64,000 nt of DNA, taken from contig JAGAYR010000009.1 in assembly GCA_017940415.1 (NCBI GenBank), forward strand, positions 170,327-234,326, given 5' to 3'. The stretch is from Lachnospiraceae bacterium (GTDB lineage Bacteria; Bacillota; Clostridia; Lachnospirales; Lachnospiraceae). Numbering within the stretch: the first letter of the stretch is position 1; every line of letters begins with the position of its first letter. The translations under genes were made by a program, and so were the position numbers. Below the pieces are notes generated by a model, which had not been told where the DNA came from, ran no database searches, and saw nothing but the letters and a program-made list of their open reading frames with translations. Of this stretch, positions 35,494 to 44,736 are shown piece after piece.

Positions 35494-36954
35494 ATGGATC
35501 TTTTAAACGGAAACAAGATTAAAAGTGTAAACAGACCGGTAAAGGTAGTTCAGTTCGGCGAGGGTAATTTCCTGAGAGCTTTTGTCGATTATATGATCGA
35601 CATTGCCAATGAATACGGATCCTTTGACGGAAATATCGTACTGGTAAAACCTATTCCATTCGGATCTTTGGATATGTTTCACAAGCAGGATTGCCGTTAT
35701 ACCGTATCGCTCAGAGGCAATGTAAACGGAGAAGCATTCAAACAAAACAGGATTGTAACTTCTGTAGAGGATGCTGTGGATTCCGTTAATGAGTATGACA
35801 AATATATTAAACTGGCGGAGACAGATACTCTAAGGTTTATTGTATCCAACACCACGGAAGCGGGTATTGTCTATGATGAAGGTGACCGTTTTGATATGAA
35901 GCCTCCCAAGAGTTTTCCAGGAAAACTCACACAGTTTTTATATCACAGATTTGAGACATTTAACGGAGATCCTAATAAGGGACTTGTAATGCTTCCCGTT
36001 GAATTGATAGATGATAACGGAATGCATCTTAAGGAGTGTGTCCTTAAGCAGATTGATAACTGGGGATTATCTGATTCTTTTAAAAAATGGGTATGTGAAA
36101 ACTGTATCTTTACCCAGACACTTGTTGACAGGATAGTTACCGGATATCCCAAAGCAGATGCCCCGAAAGAATGGGAGGAGATGGGATACGAGGATAATCT
36201 GCTTGTTACGGCTGAGCCCTTCGGTTTGTGGGTTATTGAATCCGATACCGATATAAGCAAAGAATTTGATCTGCCATCTGCCGGACTTCCCGTTGTCTTT
36301 ACAAATGATCATCATCCTTATAAACAGAGAAAGGTAAGGATATTAAACGGAGCACATACCTCATTTGTTCCCATGGCATTCAGAATGGGAGAGGATATCG
36401 TTCGTGACTGCATGAACGATGATGATATCAGAAACTTCATGCTTAAGACCATATACGATGAAGTGATACCGACTCTTTCTCTTCCGGAAGATGATCTGAA
36501 GAAATTTGCTGCCGAAGTGGTAAACAGGTTCAACAATCCTTATGTGGATCATGCACTTCTTGCGATCTCCCTGAATTCTGTTTCGAAGTGGAGAGCACGC
36601 TGCCTGCCTACTCTTCTTGATTATGTGAAGAAATTCGGAAAGCTTCCGGTTCATCTGACTTTTTCAATCGCGGCTCTTCTGGATTTTTACAACGGTAAAG
36701 AACTTGAAGATGGAGTATTAAAAGGCCATCGCGGAGAAAACACATATGATATCAAGGACGATGAAGCCGTTCTTAGATTCTTCGCAGACAGATATTCCAA
36801 AAATACTGCGGAACTTGTAAAGGAATATCTCGGGAGAGAAGATTTCCACGGTATGGATCTTAATACCGTTCCCGGACTTACCGAAGCAGTTACAAAGTAC
36901 CTGACCGATATACGCGAAAACGGTATGAGACAGGCTATGAAGAGGATAGGATGA
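35494..36954 (+). CDS. uxaB: Tagaturonate reductase (altronate oxidoreductase)
   Basis: A 486-residue NAD-dependent dehydrogenase of the mannitol dehydrogenase family, reducing D-tagaturonate to D-altronate in galacturonate catabolism. The N-terminal nucleotide-binding segment FGEGNFLRAF is at 21-30 and RFIVSNTTEAGI at 114-125 is characteristic of UxaB. The C-terminal helical domain contains KVRILNGAHTS. CAGGAGG precedes the ATG. uxaA overlaps by 4 bases. UxaC, which supplies tagaturonate, is not in the window. Confidence 0.93.
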   Translation: MDLLNGNKIKSVNRPVKVVQFGEGNFLRAFVDYMIDIANEYGSFDGNIVLVKPIPFGSLDMFHKQDCRYTVSLRGNVNGEAFKQNRIVTSVEDAVDSVNEYDKYIKLAETDTLRFIVSNTTEAGIVYDEGDRFDMKPPKSFPGKLTQFLYHRFETFNGDPNKGLVMLPVELIDDNGMHLKECVLKQIDNWGLSDSFKKWVCENCIFTQTLVDRIVTGYPKADAPKEWEEMGYEDNLLVTAEPFGLWVIESDTDISKEFDLPSAGLPVVFTNDHHPYKQRKVRILNGAHTSFVPMAFRMGEDIVRDCMNDDDIRNFMLKTIYDEVIPTLSLPEDDLKKFAAEVVNRFNNPYVDHALLAISLNSVSKWRARCLPTLLDYVKKFGKLPVHLTFSIAALLDFYNGKELEDGVLKGHRGENTYDIKDDEAVLRFFADRYSKNTAELVKEYLGREDFHGMDLNTVPGLTEAVTKYLTDIRENGMRQAMKRIG

Positions 36955-38444
36955 TGCAGGATTATCTGAGGATCAATGATAACGATAATGTGGCAGTTGC
37001 TCTAAAAACACTTCCGCTCGGATATAACGTAACAGGAGACGGCGGAGCGCTTTCCGTTCGTACTCTTGATATCATACCTGCCGGACATAAGGTAGCACTT
37101 ACGGATATCGCAAAGGGAGATAAAGTTATTAAGTATGGTCATTCCATCGGATATGCCATTTGCGATATCAAGGCAGGCTCCCATGTTCATATTCATAATC
37201 TGAAAACAGGACTGGGAGATAATCTTGATTACGTATATGAACCTTCTGAGGTGGATTTACCGTCCGAAAAAACCGAAACCTTTAAAGGCTTTGTCAGAAA
37301 TGACGGAAGTGTCGGAATTAGGAATGATATCTGGATCATACCCACAGTAGGATGCGTAGGAAGTGTAGCATGCGCTATAGCAAATATGTCACGTAAGTAT
37401 GTAAAAGGAAGCGTGGAAGATGTTATTGCTTTCAATCACCCTTACGGATGTTCTCAGATGGGCGAGGATCAGGAAAACACAAGGCGCATATTATGTGACC
37501 TGATAACACATCCGAATGCGGGTGGAGTACTCGTTCTCAGTCTCGGCTGTGAGAACAGTAATCTGAACTTTATCCGTCCCATGCTTGAAGGCTCGGATCT
37601 GTCCAGAGTTCGATTCCTCGTTTGCCAGGAATCGGAGGATGAGATAGAAGACGGATGCAATATCGTAAGAGAGCTTATAGATATGGCGAGCTCTGATGAA
37701 AGAGAGGATGTTCCTGTTTCAAAACTTGTTGTCGGTCTTAAATGCGGAGGCTCGGACGGCCTCTCCGGTATTACAGCAAATCCTCTTGTGGGAAGTTTTT
37801 CCGATGAACTGATTTCACGTGGAGGGACTACCATACTGACGGAAGTTCCCGAGATGTTCGGAGCTGAAACCGTTCTGATGAACAGGTGCGCGAACAGAGA
37901 ACTCTTTGATAAAACAGTATGCCTTATCAATGATTTCAAAGATTATTTCAGATCAAACGGTCAGACCATATATGAGAATCCTTCGCCCGGCAACAAAGAG
38001 GGCGGTATATCTACACTTGAAGACAAGTCTCTCGGTTGTACGCAAAAGTCCGGAACAGCACCCGTAACAGGAGTGCTGGGATATGGAGAGAAAGTAAAAA
38101 ACACGGGACTAAATCTTTTGTCATCGCCGGGTAACGATCTTGTTGCGGCCACGGCTCTCGCTGCATCCGGTGCTCAGGTGATACTTTTTACCACAGGCAG
38201 AGGAACTCCCTTTGCATCACCTGTTCCTACGATCAAGATCTCAAGTAATTCCGCACTTGCCGCACATAAAAAGACATGGATAGATTTTAACGCGGGAGTG
38301 CTTACTGAAAAAGGACATAACATTTCTGGAGAGACTGATCTTCTCTATGATCTCGTCATAGCCGTTGCGGAAGGAAAAAAGGTCAGATCCGAGGAAGCCG
38401 GATTCCATGATATGGCGATATTTAAACAGGGTGTCACCTTGTAG
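36951..38444 (+). CDS. uxaA: Altronate dehydratase
   Basis: A 497-residue dehydratase turning D-altronate into 2-keto-3-deoxygluconate. The N-terminal SAF domain (about 10-90) and the large catalytic UxaA/GarD domain (about 105-497, including VGCVGSVACAIANM and GCSQMGEDQENTRR) are both present. Conserved Cys residues probably bind iron. The ATG overlaps the uxaB stop. A short GTTTTT/AAAAAC hairpin near 38458-38474 could weakly separate it from the transporter genes. Confidence 0.94.
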   Translation: MMQDYLRINDNDNVAVALKTLPLGYNVTGDGGALSVRTLDIIPAGHKVALTDIAKGDKVIKYGHSIGYAICDIKAGSHVHIHNLKTGLGDNLDYVYEPSEVDLPSEKTETFKGFVRNDGSVGIRNDIWIIPTVGCVGSVACAIANMSRKYVKGSVEDVIAFNHPYGCSQMGEDQENTRRILCDLITHPNAGGVLVLSLGCENSNLNFIRPMLEGSDLSRVRFLVCQESEDEIEDGCNIVRELIDMASSDEREDVPVSKLVVGLKCGGSDGLSGITANPLVGSFSDELISRGGTTILTEVPEMFGAETVLMNRCANRELFDKTVCLINDFKDYFRSNGQTIYENPSPGNKEGGISTLEDKSLGCTQKSGTAPVTGVLGYGEKVKNTGLNLLSSPGNDLVAATALAASGAQVILFTTGRGTPFASPVPTIKISSNSALAAHKKTWIDFNAGVLTEKGHNISGETDLLYDLVIAVAEGKKVRSEEAGFHDMAIFKQGVTL

Positions 38445-38584
38445 GACAAAATATCTGTAGTTTTTTCGAAAAACATATAAATTTTTGGTATTTTAGGTGG
38501 TTTTCTTTTCATAGAATCTTCTCATAGCAATTGCGAGTAACATCGAAATTGTTTTTCCCCAAAGGGGGTACGAAAGGAGATTCT

Positions 38585-39940
38585 ATGATAAAAAAACTAC
38601 TTGCAACATTCTTAACTGCGTCGCTGATCTTAGGGGTATGCGGCTGCGCAAATTCTTCCGGACAGGAACAGAGCGGTGGTAACACCTCATCCACCGATAC
38701 GGTTACCGAAGTCGATCCTTCCGAACCTGTTACTCTCAGAATGGCATGGTGGGGATCACAGACCAGACATGACATCACTGTCGCTGCGATCGAGCTCTAC
38801 GAGGAGCAGAATCCCAACGTAACCATCGAATATGAATTCTACGATTTCGACAGCTATTTCACCAAACTTAAAACTCTTGTAGCTTCCGATCAGGTATGGG
38901 ATATCTTCCAGCTTGGTGGAAACTTCCCCGAGTATATCGACAAGATCTATTACATGAATGAGTTCATTGATAACGGAACCATTGATGTATCCGATATCCC
39001 TGAGTCATATCTCAAGATCACTCAGGATACATCCGGAAATCAGATAGGTCTTTCAAACGGCCTCAATACCTACGGCATTGCATATGATGTTGATATGTTC
39101 AACGAGGCAGGGGTTCCCCTTCCCACCGATAACTGGACCTGGGATGATTACAAAAATGCAGCGCTTAAGATAAGCGAAGCAACAGGTCATTACGGATGTT
39201 CAGGCCTTGCAAGCTCAGAGTTCATTGCAGGCTGCTCAACCTATATCGGACAGCAGGGCAAAGTCGGTGAGTACAGCTTCTTTAACCTTGACCTTACCGG
39301 AATGGGATTTGATGATGCTCAGATGCTCACTCCTTACATCCAGATGAGAGCAGATCTTATCAATGCAGGTGCTTCACCCGATGCAGGTGCAGAGATGGAG
39401 ATCACCAATATCGAGAACGACTTCCTTGTTACCGGCGAAGCTGCTATGACATGGGTTGCAGTCAACCAGTTCCCTACCATCTATGACATTTGCAAGGAAG
39501 AGGGAAGAAATCTTGCCCTTGCAACCATTCCCAGAGTAAGTGCCAACGGACCCGCAGGTTCAGTTATCCAGTCCTCTCAGATGCTCTGCGTATCTCAGGA
39601 CAGTGCATATAAGGCAGAAGCGGCTAAGTTCATCGCATGGTTCCAGACCAGCGTAGAGTGCAATCAGATCCTTAACGGTGAAAGAGGAATTCCCGTAGCT
39701 GATTCCGTAAGAGCAGCGCTTGAGAAGAACCTCACCGAAGGACAGCAGATCATGTACGATTACGTTACTCTTGTGGGAACATTTGAAACTCCCGAGAAGG
39801 TTAACGTTCTCAGCCCTGACGGACAGGATGAGGTAGTTGATAACTACAGGAACTATATACAACAGGTTGTTTCCGGAGAAATCACGGCGGCAGAAGCGGC
39901 AGATAAGACTTATGCGGACGCCGAGAATTTATTCAAATAA
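38585..39940 (+). CDS. Sugar ABC transporter substrate-binding lipoprotein
   Basis: A 451-residue extracellular binding protein of family 1 (SBP_bac_1), lipid-anchored at Cys21 (GVCGC). The mature protein begins with a Ser/Gly/Thr-rich linker and then VTLRMAWWGSQTRHD, typical of oligosaccharide-binding proteins. AAAGGAG precedes the ATG at 38585; an upstream in-frame ATG is not supported. It lies among pectin genes, upstream of two permeases and three glycosidases, so its ligand is probably a pectic oligosaccharide. No ATPase gene is in the cluster, as expected where a shared MsmX-type ATPase serves several sugar importers. Confidence 0.9.
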   Translation: MIKKLLATFLTASLILGVCGCANSSGQEQSGGNTSSTDTVTEVDPSEPVTLRMAWWGSQTRHDITVAAIELYEEQNPNVTIEYEFYDFDSYFTKLKTLVASDQVWDIFQLGGNFPEYIDKIYYMNEFIDNGTIDVSDIPESYLKITQDTSGNQIGLSNGLNTYGIAYDVDMFNEAGVPLPTDNWTWDDYKNAALKISEATGHYGCSGLASSEFIAGCSTYIGQQGKVGEYSFFNLDLTGMGFDDAQMLTPYIQMRADLINAGASPDAGAEMEITNIENDFLVTGEAAMTWVAVNQFPTIYDICKEEGRNLALATIPRVSANGPAGSVIQSSQMLCVSQDSAYKAEAAKFIAWFQTSVECNQILNGERGIPVADSVRAALEKNLTEGQQIMYDYVTLVGTFETPEKVNVLSPDGQDEVVDNYRNYIQQVVSGEITAAEAADKTYADAENLFK

Positions 39941-39953
39941 CTTTCATTAAGAT

Positions 39954-39983
39954 CGGGCACACTCTCGTCCGAGGGTGTGCCCG
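39954..39983 (+). promoter_or_regulatory. Intercistronic hairpin after the sugar-binding protein gene
   Basis: A 9-bp perfect stem CGGGCACAC/GTGTGCCCG around a 12-base CT/GA-rich loop, followed by TTCTATA. It probably reduces read-through into the permease genes or protects the upstream message. Confidence 0.65.
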
Positions 39984-40028
39984 TTCTATACCCTGAACAA
40001 CTATTTTTTATTGAAACGGAGAGTTGTT

Positions 40029-40943
40029 TTGAAAACTGAAGTCATAAAAGCCAAAGCCAGAAAAATATTTTACAGTAATGAAATGGTCGGATATGTTTTC
40101 GCCTTTCCGTTCATATTCGGTTTTATCTGCTTTTCGCTTATTCCCATCATCACTTCCCTGCGTTATGCGTTTACGGATTTTTCCATGGGTAATAAGACAA
40201 TCGAATTGGTCGGATTCGCAAATTTCAAACAGCTTCTTGGTGACGAGATTTTCTTAAAGTCCCTTGGAATAACCTTGAAGTATGTATTTATATCCGTTCC
40301 TTTGAAGCTTATATTTGCTTTGCTTGTTGCGTTTGTTTTGACCAGGAAGACAAAGATGCAGGTTTTGTACAGATCACTGTACTATGTACCTTCACTTGTC
40401 GGAGGAAGTATAGCTGTCGCACTGGTATGGAAACAGCTTTTTGCCAGAAAGGGATTGTTTAATTCCGTTTTGGCCGATATGGGACTGGGAACCATAAACT
40501 GGTTCGGAGATCAAAAGCTGGCTCTTTATCCGCTTATTCTAATGAGTGTGTGGCAGTTCGGATCTTCAATGATCATCTTTGCCGCAGGCTTAAAAGAGAT
40601 TTCTCCGACCTACTATGAAGCTGCCAGGATTGATGGTGCAAATACTTTTCAGTCTTTTGTAAACATCACATTACCCTGTCTGTCTCCCATAATCCTGTAT
40701 AATCTGGTAATGCAGACCATTCAGGCATTCATGTCATTCACTCAGGCATTTGTCATTACGGCAGGTGGTCCTGATAACGGAACGATGATGTATGCATTGT
40801 ATGTATATAACCAGGCGTTCAAATATAACCATATGGGTTATGCATGTGCGATGAGCTGGTTCATGCTGATAGTAATGTGCATCATCACTCTGGTTATCTT
40901 CAAGACATCCAAGAGCTGGGTCTTCACGGAATCCGGAGATTGA
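40029..40943 (+). CDS. Sugar ABC transporter permease (MalF/LplB type)
   Basis: A 304-residue inner-membrane permease with six predicted helices. The first helix (about 22-45, FAFPFIFGFICFSLIP) and the EAA loop YYEAARIDGANTFQSF (about 197-212) identify the carbohydrate CUT1 family. The TTG at 40029 is chosen because GGAGAG lies just upstream; the frame remains open further back through the intercistronic hairpin. It pairs with the permease encoded 13 bases downstream. Confidence 0.9.
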   Translation: MKTEVIKAKARKIFYSNEMVGYVFAFPFIFGFICFSLIPIITSLRYAFTDFSMGNKTIELVGFANFKQLLGDEIFLKSLGITLKYVFISVPLKLIFALLVAFVLTRKTKMQVLYRSLYYVPSLVGGSIAVALVWKQLFARKGLFNSVLADMGLGTINWFGDQKLALYPLILMSVWQFGSSMIIFAAGLKEISPTYYEAARIDGANTFQSFVNITLPCLSPIILYNLVMQTIQAFMSFTQAFVITAGGPDNGTMMYALYVYNQAFKYNHMGYACAMSWFMLIVMCIITLVIFKTSKSWVFTESGD

Positions 40944-40956
40944 GAGGTGCATTGAT

Positions 40957-41799
40957 ATGAAAACAAAAAAAATAGCATTAAAAACCATATATCATATTCT
41001 TGTCATCACCTTCGGATTTGTAATGATATATCCGGTATTGTGGATGATAAGCGGATCTTTTAAGGATAACAGCGAGATCCTGAGAGGTTCACTTTCACTT
41101 ATTCCATCTGAGTGGAAATTCAGCAACTACCCTACAGGATGGAAGGGATTTTCCAAGATAAGCTTTGCAAGATTTTTCTTCAATTCATTTTTTATAACAG
41201 CACTTTCTACATTCGGAACCGTCATAAGCTCATCACTGGTAGCTTATTCTCTTTCGAGGATCAAGTACCGCGGCCGTCGTTTATGGTTTACATGTATGCT
41301 TGCGACCATGATGCTGCCGGGACAGGTTATTATGATACCGTCATTCCTTATATGGTATCGCCTCGGACTTGCAAACAGTTATGTGCCTCTTATTTTCCCC
41401 TACTTCTGCGGTCAGGCATTTTTCATCTACCAGATGATGCAGTTTATGTCGGGTATTCCAAAAGAACTGGATGAGGCGGCAACAATTGACGGTTGCAGTA
41501 AATATACGATCTATTCGCATATCATTCTTCCGCTTTTAAAGCCTGCGATCGTCACTACCGTAATAATCCAGTTCTATTGGAAATGGGATGACTATATGGG
41601 ACCGCTCCTTTATCTGAGTAAGCCCAGTTCTTATACTGTATCTTTGGCTATCAAGATGTTTGCCGATGCGGCATCCACAACGGATTACGGTGCAATGTTT
41701 GCTATGTCCACTTTATCGCTTTTACCTGTATTTTTGATCTTCCTTTTCTTCAACAAGTATCTGGTTGAAGGTATAGGAACAAGCGGACTGAAAGGATAA
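40957..41799 (+). CDS. Sugar ABC transporter permease (MalG/LplC type)
   Basis: A 280-residue CUT1-family permease. The first helix (about 13-33) and the segment LDEAATIDGCSKYTIYSHIILPLLKPA (EAA loop, about 169-184 onward) are typical of MalG/LplC partners. GAGAGG lies upstream of the ATG. The GH43 gene follows two bases after its stop, indicating that uptake and hydrolysis are co-expressed. Confidence 0.93.
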   Translation: MKTKKIALKTIYHILVITFGFVMIYPVLWMISGSFKDNSEILRGSLSLIPSEWKFSNYPTGWKGFSKISFARFFFNSFFITALSTFGTVISSSLVAYSLSRIKYRGRRLWFTCMLATMMLPGQVIMIPSFLIWYRLGLANSYVPLIFPYFCGQAFFIYQMMQFMSGIPKELDEAATIDGCSKYTIYSHIILPLLKPAIVTTVIIQFYWKWDDYMGPLLYLSKPSSYTVSLAIKMFADAASTTDYGAMFAMSTLSLLPVFLIFLFFNKYLVEGIGTSGLKG

Positions 41800-41801
41800 A
41801 C

Positions 41802-43325
41802 ATGATAAGTAATCCAATCATAAGAGGTTTTAATCCCGATCCTTCCATAACATGCGCGGGAGATAAATTTTATATCGTTAACTCCACCTTTGAATGGTGG
41901 CCCGGAGCACGACTTTATGTTTCGGAGGATCTCGCAAATTGGGAGGATCTGGGTGGAATCCTTACAAGTCCTGCACAGATCGATCTTACCGGTTGCCATC
42001 CCTCATGCGGAGTTTGGGCCTGCGACCTCAGCTTCGATGGCAGAAGATTTTATCTTACATATACCGATGTTAAGACCAAGAAATACTTTTATAACACACA
42101 TAATTACCTGATCTATTCGGAAAGTATCAATGGACCGTGGTCAAAACCTGTATATTTAAACAGCGCTGGATTCGATCCTTCTGTATTTCATGATACCGAT
42201 GGACGCAAATATCTGGTTGGTATGTTAAACGGTTTTAAAGGCATAACTGTTCAGAGTCTTGATCCCGTGACTTTGGTGCCTGTGGGAGATCCGGTAAAGA
42301 TATTCGAAGGCTCCGGAATAGGTTGCACCGAAGGACCTCATTTATACAAAGTGGGAGAGTATTATTACCTGATCACTGCGGAAGGAGGTACAGGATATGA
42401 TCATTGCGTCAGCGTAGCAAGATCAAGAGATCTGTACGGTCCATATAAGGTTCATCCCGATAATCCGATACTCACTTCTAACAGTGACAGCCCTCTTCAA
42501 AAATGCGGTCACGGAGATATTGTTTTTGACAAGGACGGTAGATCATATATAGTTTTCCTTTGCTCAAGACCGGTGGACGGCAATATATCGATACTCGGAC
42601 GAGAGACTGCGATCGAAGAACTTGTGTGGGAAGACGGATGGCCGAGACTGAAAAACGGTACGAAATGTGCCGGGACTTTGACCGGGATCGATGGCATTCA
42701 GGAAGAGTCCGATGTTTTTTACGATGATTTTTCGGAAGAAGATATCAAAACGGTTTATTCATCTCCCAGGAGAAATTATCATGAATTTACGGAAGTCTGT
42801 ACAGGCCAGTGCGGTAAGAGGGTGCTAAGGCTGACCGGCAGAGAATCCATCAATTCATTTTTCAAGGTTTCACTTTTATCCTACAGGATCCGTGAGGTGA
42901 ATGTCAGAGCGATAACACGAATGCATTTTTCTTCTTTCTCTTCAGAGCAGATGGCAGGACTATGTATCGTATACGATGCGCTGAACAACTATATGTTTGT
43001 TCAGACATCCGTAGAAGGCAGGACCTGCCTGAAGCTCATAAGGAGTGACAAGGGAGTCGTTGAAGAACTTGAAACGATCACACTTGAAGATGCGGACGAC
43101 GGAGTGGATCTATCCATAGAAATGCGTGAAGGTAAGAAGATACTTTTCGGATACCGTACGCAGGAAGAATGGGTTATGATGGATAGTGTGGCAGACGCAT
43201 GTATTTTATCGGATGAGTATTGCCGCGGATTTACCGGAACCCAGATCGGCATGTACGTACATGACCTTACGGGCAGCGGCGCATACGCCGAATTTGAATA
43301 TTTTAAAGTAGAGGAAAAAACGTGA
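41802..43325 (+). CDS. GH43 family glycosidase (beta-xylosidase / alpha-L-arabinofuranosidase)
   Basis: A 507-residue cytoplasmic enzyme without signal peptide. The five-bladed propeller domain carries the three acidic residues of GH43: Asp13 (GFNPDPS), Asp125 (GFDPSVF) and Glu177 (TEGPHLY), plus the conserved GHGD. A C-terminal beta-sandwich domain (about 310-507) is of the type found in GH43 beta-xylosidases. Family members remove xylose or arabinose from oligosaccharides; in this pectin locus arabinan or arabinose side chains are likely targets, which is inference. It overlaps the next gene by 4 bases (GTGA). Confidence 0.9.
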   Translation: MISNPIIRGFNPDPSITCAGDKFYIVNSTFEWWPGARLYVSEDLANWEDLGGILTSPAQIDLTGCHPSCGVWACDLSFDGRRFYLTYTDVKTKKYFYNTHNYLIYSESINGPWSKPVYLNSAGFDPSVFHDTDGRKYLVGMLNGFKGITVQSLDPVTLVPVGDPVKIFEGSGIGCTEGPHLYKVGEYYYLITAEGGTGYDHCVSVARSRDLYGPYKVHPDNPILTSNSDSPLQKCGHGDIVFDKDGRSYIVFLCSRPVDGNISILGRETAIEELVWEDGWPRLKNGTKCAGTLTGIDGIQEESDVFYDDFSEEDIKTVYSSPRRNYHEFTEVCTGQCGKRVLRLTGRESINSFFKVSLLSYRIREVNVRAITRMHFSSFSSEQMAGLCIVYDALNNYMFVQTSVEGRTCLKLIRSDKGVVEELETITLEDADDGVDLSIEMREGKKILFGYRTQEEWVMMDSVADACILSDEYCRGFTGTQIGMYVHDLTGSGAYAEFEYFKVEEKT

Positions 43326-44719
43326 CCTTATTTTCGGATGTGAAATTTAAATCTGAAGATGAACTGCTTGATAAGCTGTTTAATACAGCACTTAAAAAGT
43401 GTGAGGATAATATTGTCTCATTCGGAGGCCGTGATGTTCTTGTCGAGGGCGGAGGATATGAGAAGATATGGCTTGAAACCCAGCCTATGGGCGGGCGAAT
43501 GTATGCCAAGAAAAATATTACGGTTGCACTGAATAATCAGCTCATGTTCATGGAACACCGGAGAAAAGACGGAAGAATCCCCGGAAGTATTGCACTTGAA
43601 GCAGGTAAGGTCATACCTCAGTTTAACAAATTCCAAGGCTTTTGCTTTCCGGAGCCTGCCCTTGATATGTATTTCATAGCGAATGCAGGAAAGGATTATC
43701 TGGATGAACTTTACGAATGCCTGGAAGGGTTTGATAAATACCTTTGGGAAAACAGAGATTCCGACGGAGACGGCTGCCTTGAATCATGGTGCAAATATGA
43801 TACGGGTGAAGACAATGCGGTCAGGTATAAAAATGCACCCGATGCATGGTCTGCGGAGTATCCCCCGGAAGGATTCGGTATAGTGCCCATGGCGTCATTG
43901 GATGTAATGAGCTATTCCTATTCTTCCAGATATACTTTGTCCAGAATTGCATACCTGAAAGGAAAAGAAAAACTTGGTGATGAATGGGCCAGACTGGCCG
44001 GTGGTGTGAGAGCCAGGATACGTGAATATCTATGGGATGCGGAAGCGCATATATGTTTTGACAGAGACAAGCATCACAGAAAACAAAAGATCATAACCCA
44101 CAACACTTTAAGGGCAATGTATTGGGGAAGCATAGATAAAGATATGGCTTCCAAATTTGTAAACGATCATTTATTGAACGAAAAAGAGTTTTGGACTTAC
44201 ATGCCTCTTCCTTCCGTTTCCGTAAGCGATCCTAATTTTGTGAATGAACCGACCAATAATTGGAGCGGACAATGTGAGGCACTTACATATCAGAGAGCGA
44301 TAAATGCTTTGGAAAAATACGGATATGATCATTTGATCCCGTATCTGGGAAGAAAGCTTTTTGATGCGATAGGTAAGGATCTTTTATTTGTACAGCAGTA
44401 TGATCCCTTCACCGGTAAACCTTCCGTAAATGAGGACACCGGCGGCAGGAACGGATACGGTCCCGCACTTTTATCCGTGATCGAATACATGGCTGCAATG
44501 TACGGAGTACGCAGAAAAGAGAACAATCTGATATGGGGATGTATGCAGGGGACTTCCTATGAATACGAACAGATTTTGGGAGATGATACTTATCTGATCC
44601 GTAATAGGGATGATGAAACAACTGCATTCATTAACGGGAACAAAATATTCGGTACCAAAAAGAATGTTAAGATCATAACTGATTTGAGAGGAAATGTGGT
44701 TAAAGCCACAGATATATAA
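43322..44719 (+). CDS. (alpha/alpha)6-barrel glycosidase, MGH1/GH63-like, substrate unknown
   Basis: A 465-residue cytoplasmic protein with GTG start overlapping the GH43 stop. The pattern of repeated helices, the segment RDSDGDGCLESWCKYDTGEDN (around 135-155) and the C-terminal NEPTNNWSGQCEALTYQRA (about 317-335) match the MGH1-like/GH37/GH63 class of inverting alpha-glycosidases. In that class acidic residues in these two loops are catalytic. Known members act on glucosylglycerate, mannosylglycerate, trehalose or glucose-capped glycans. None of these fits a pectin operon well, so the substrate may be new. Confidence 0.75.
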   Translation: MTLFSDVKFKSEDELLDKLFNTALKKCEDNIVSFGGRDVLVEGGGYEKIWLETQPMGGRMYAKKNITVALNNQLMFMEHRRKDGRIPGSIALEAGKVIPQFNKFQGFCFPEPALDMYFIANAGKDYLDELYECLEGFDKYLWENRDSDGDGCLESWCKYDTGEDNAVRYKNAPDAWSAEYPPEGFGIVPMASLDVMSYSYSSRYTLSRIAYLKGKEKLGDEWARLAGGVRARIREYLWDAEAHICFDRDKHHRKQKIITHNTLRAMYWGSIDKDMASKFVNDHLLNEKEFWTYMPLPSVSVSDPNFVNEPTNNWSGQCEALTYQRAINALEKYGYDHLIPYLGRKLFDAIGKDLLFVQQYDPFTGKPSVNEDTGGRNGYGPALLSVIEYMAAMYGVRRKENNLIWGCMQGTSYEYEQILGDDTYLIRNRDDETTAFINGNKIFGTKKNVKIITDLRGNVVKATDI

Positions 44720-44736
44720 AGATACGAGGATAGAAA

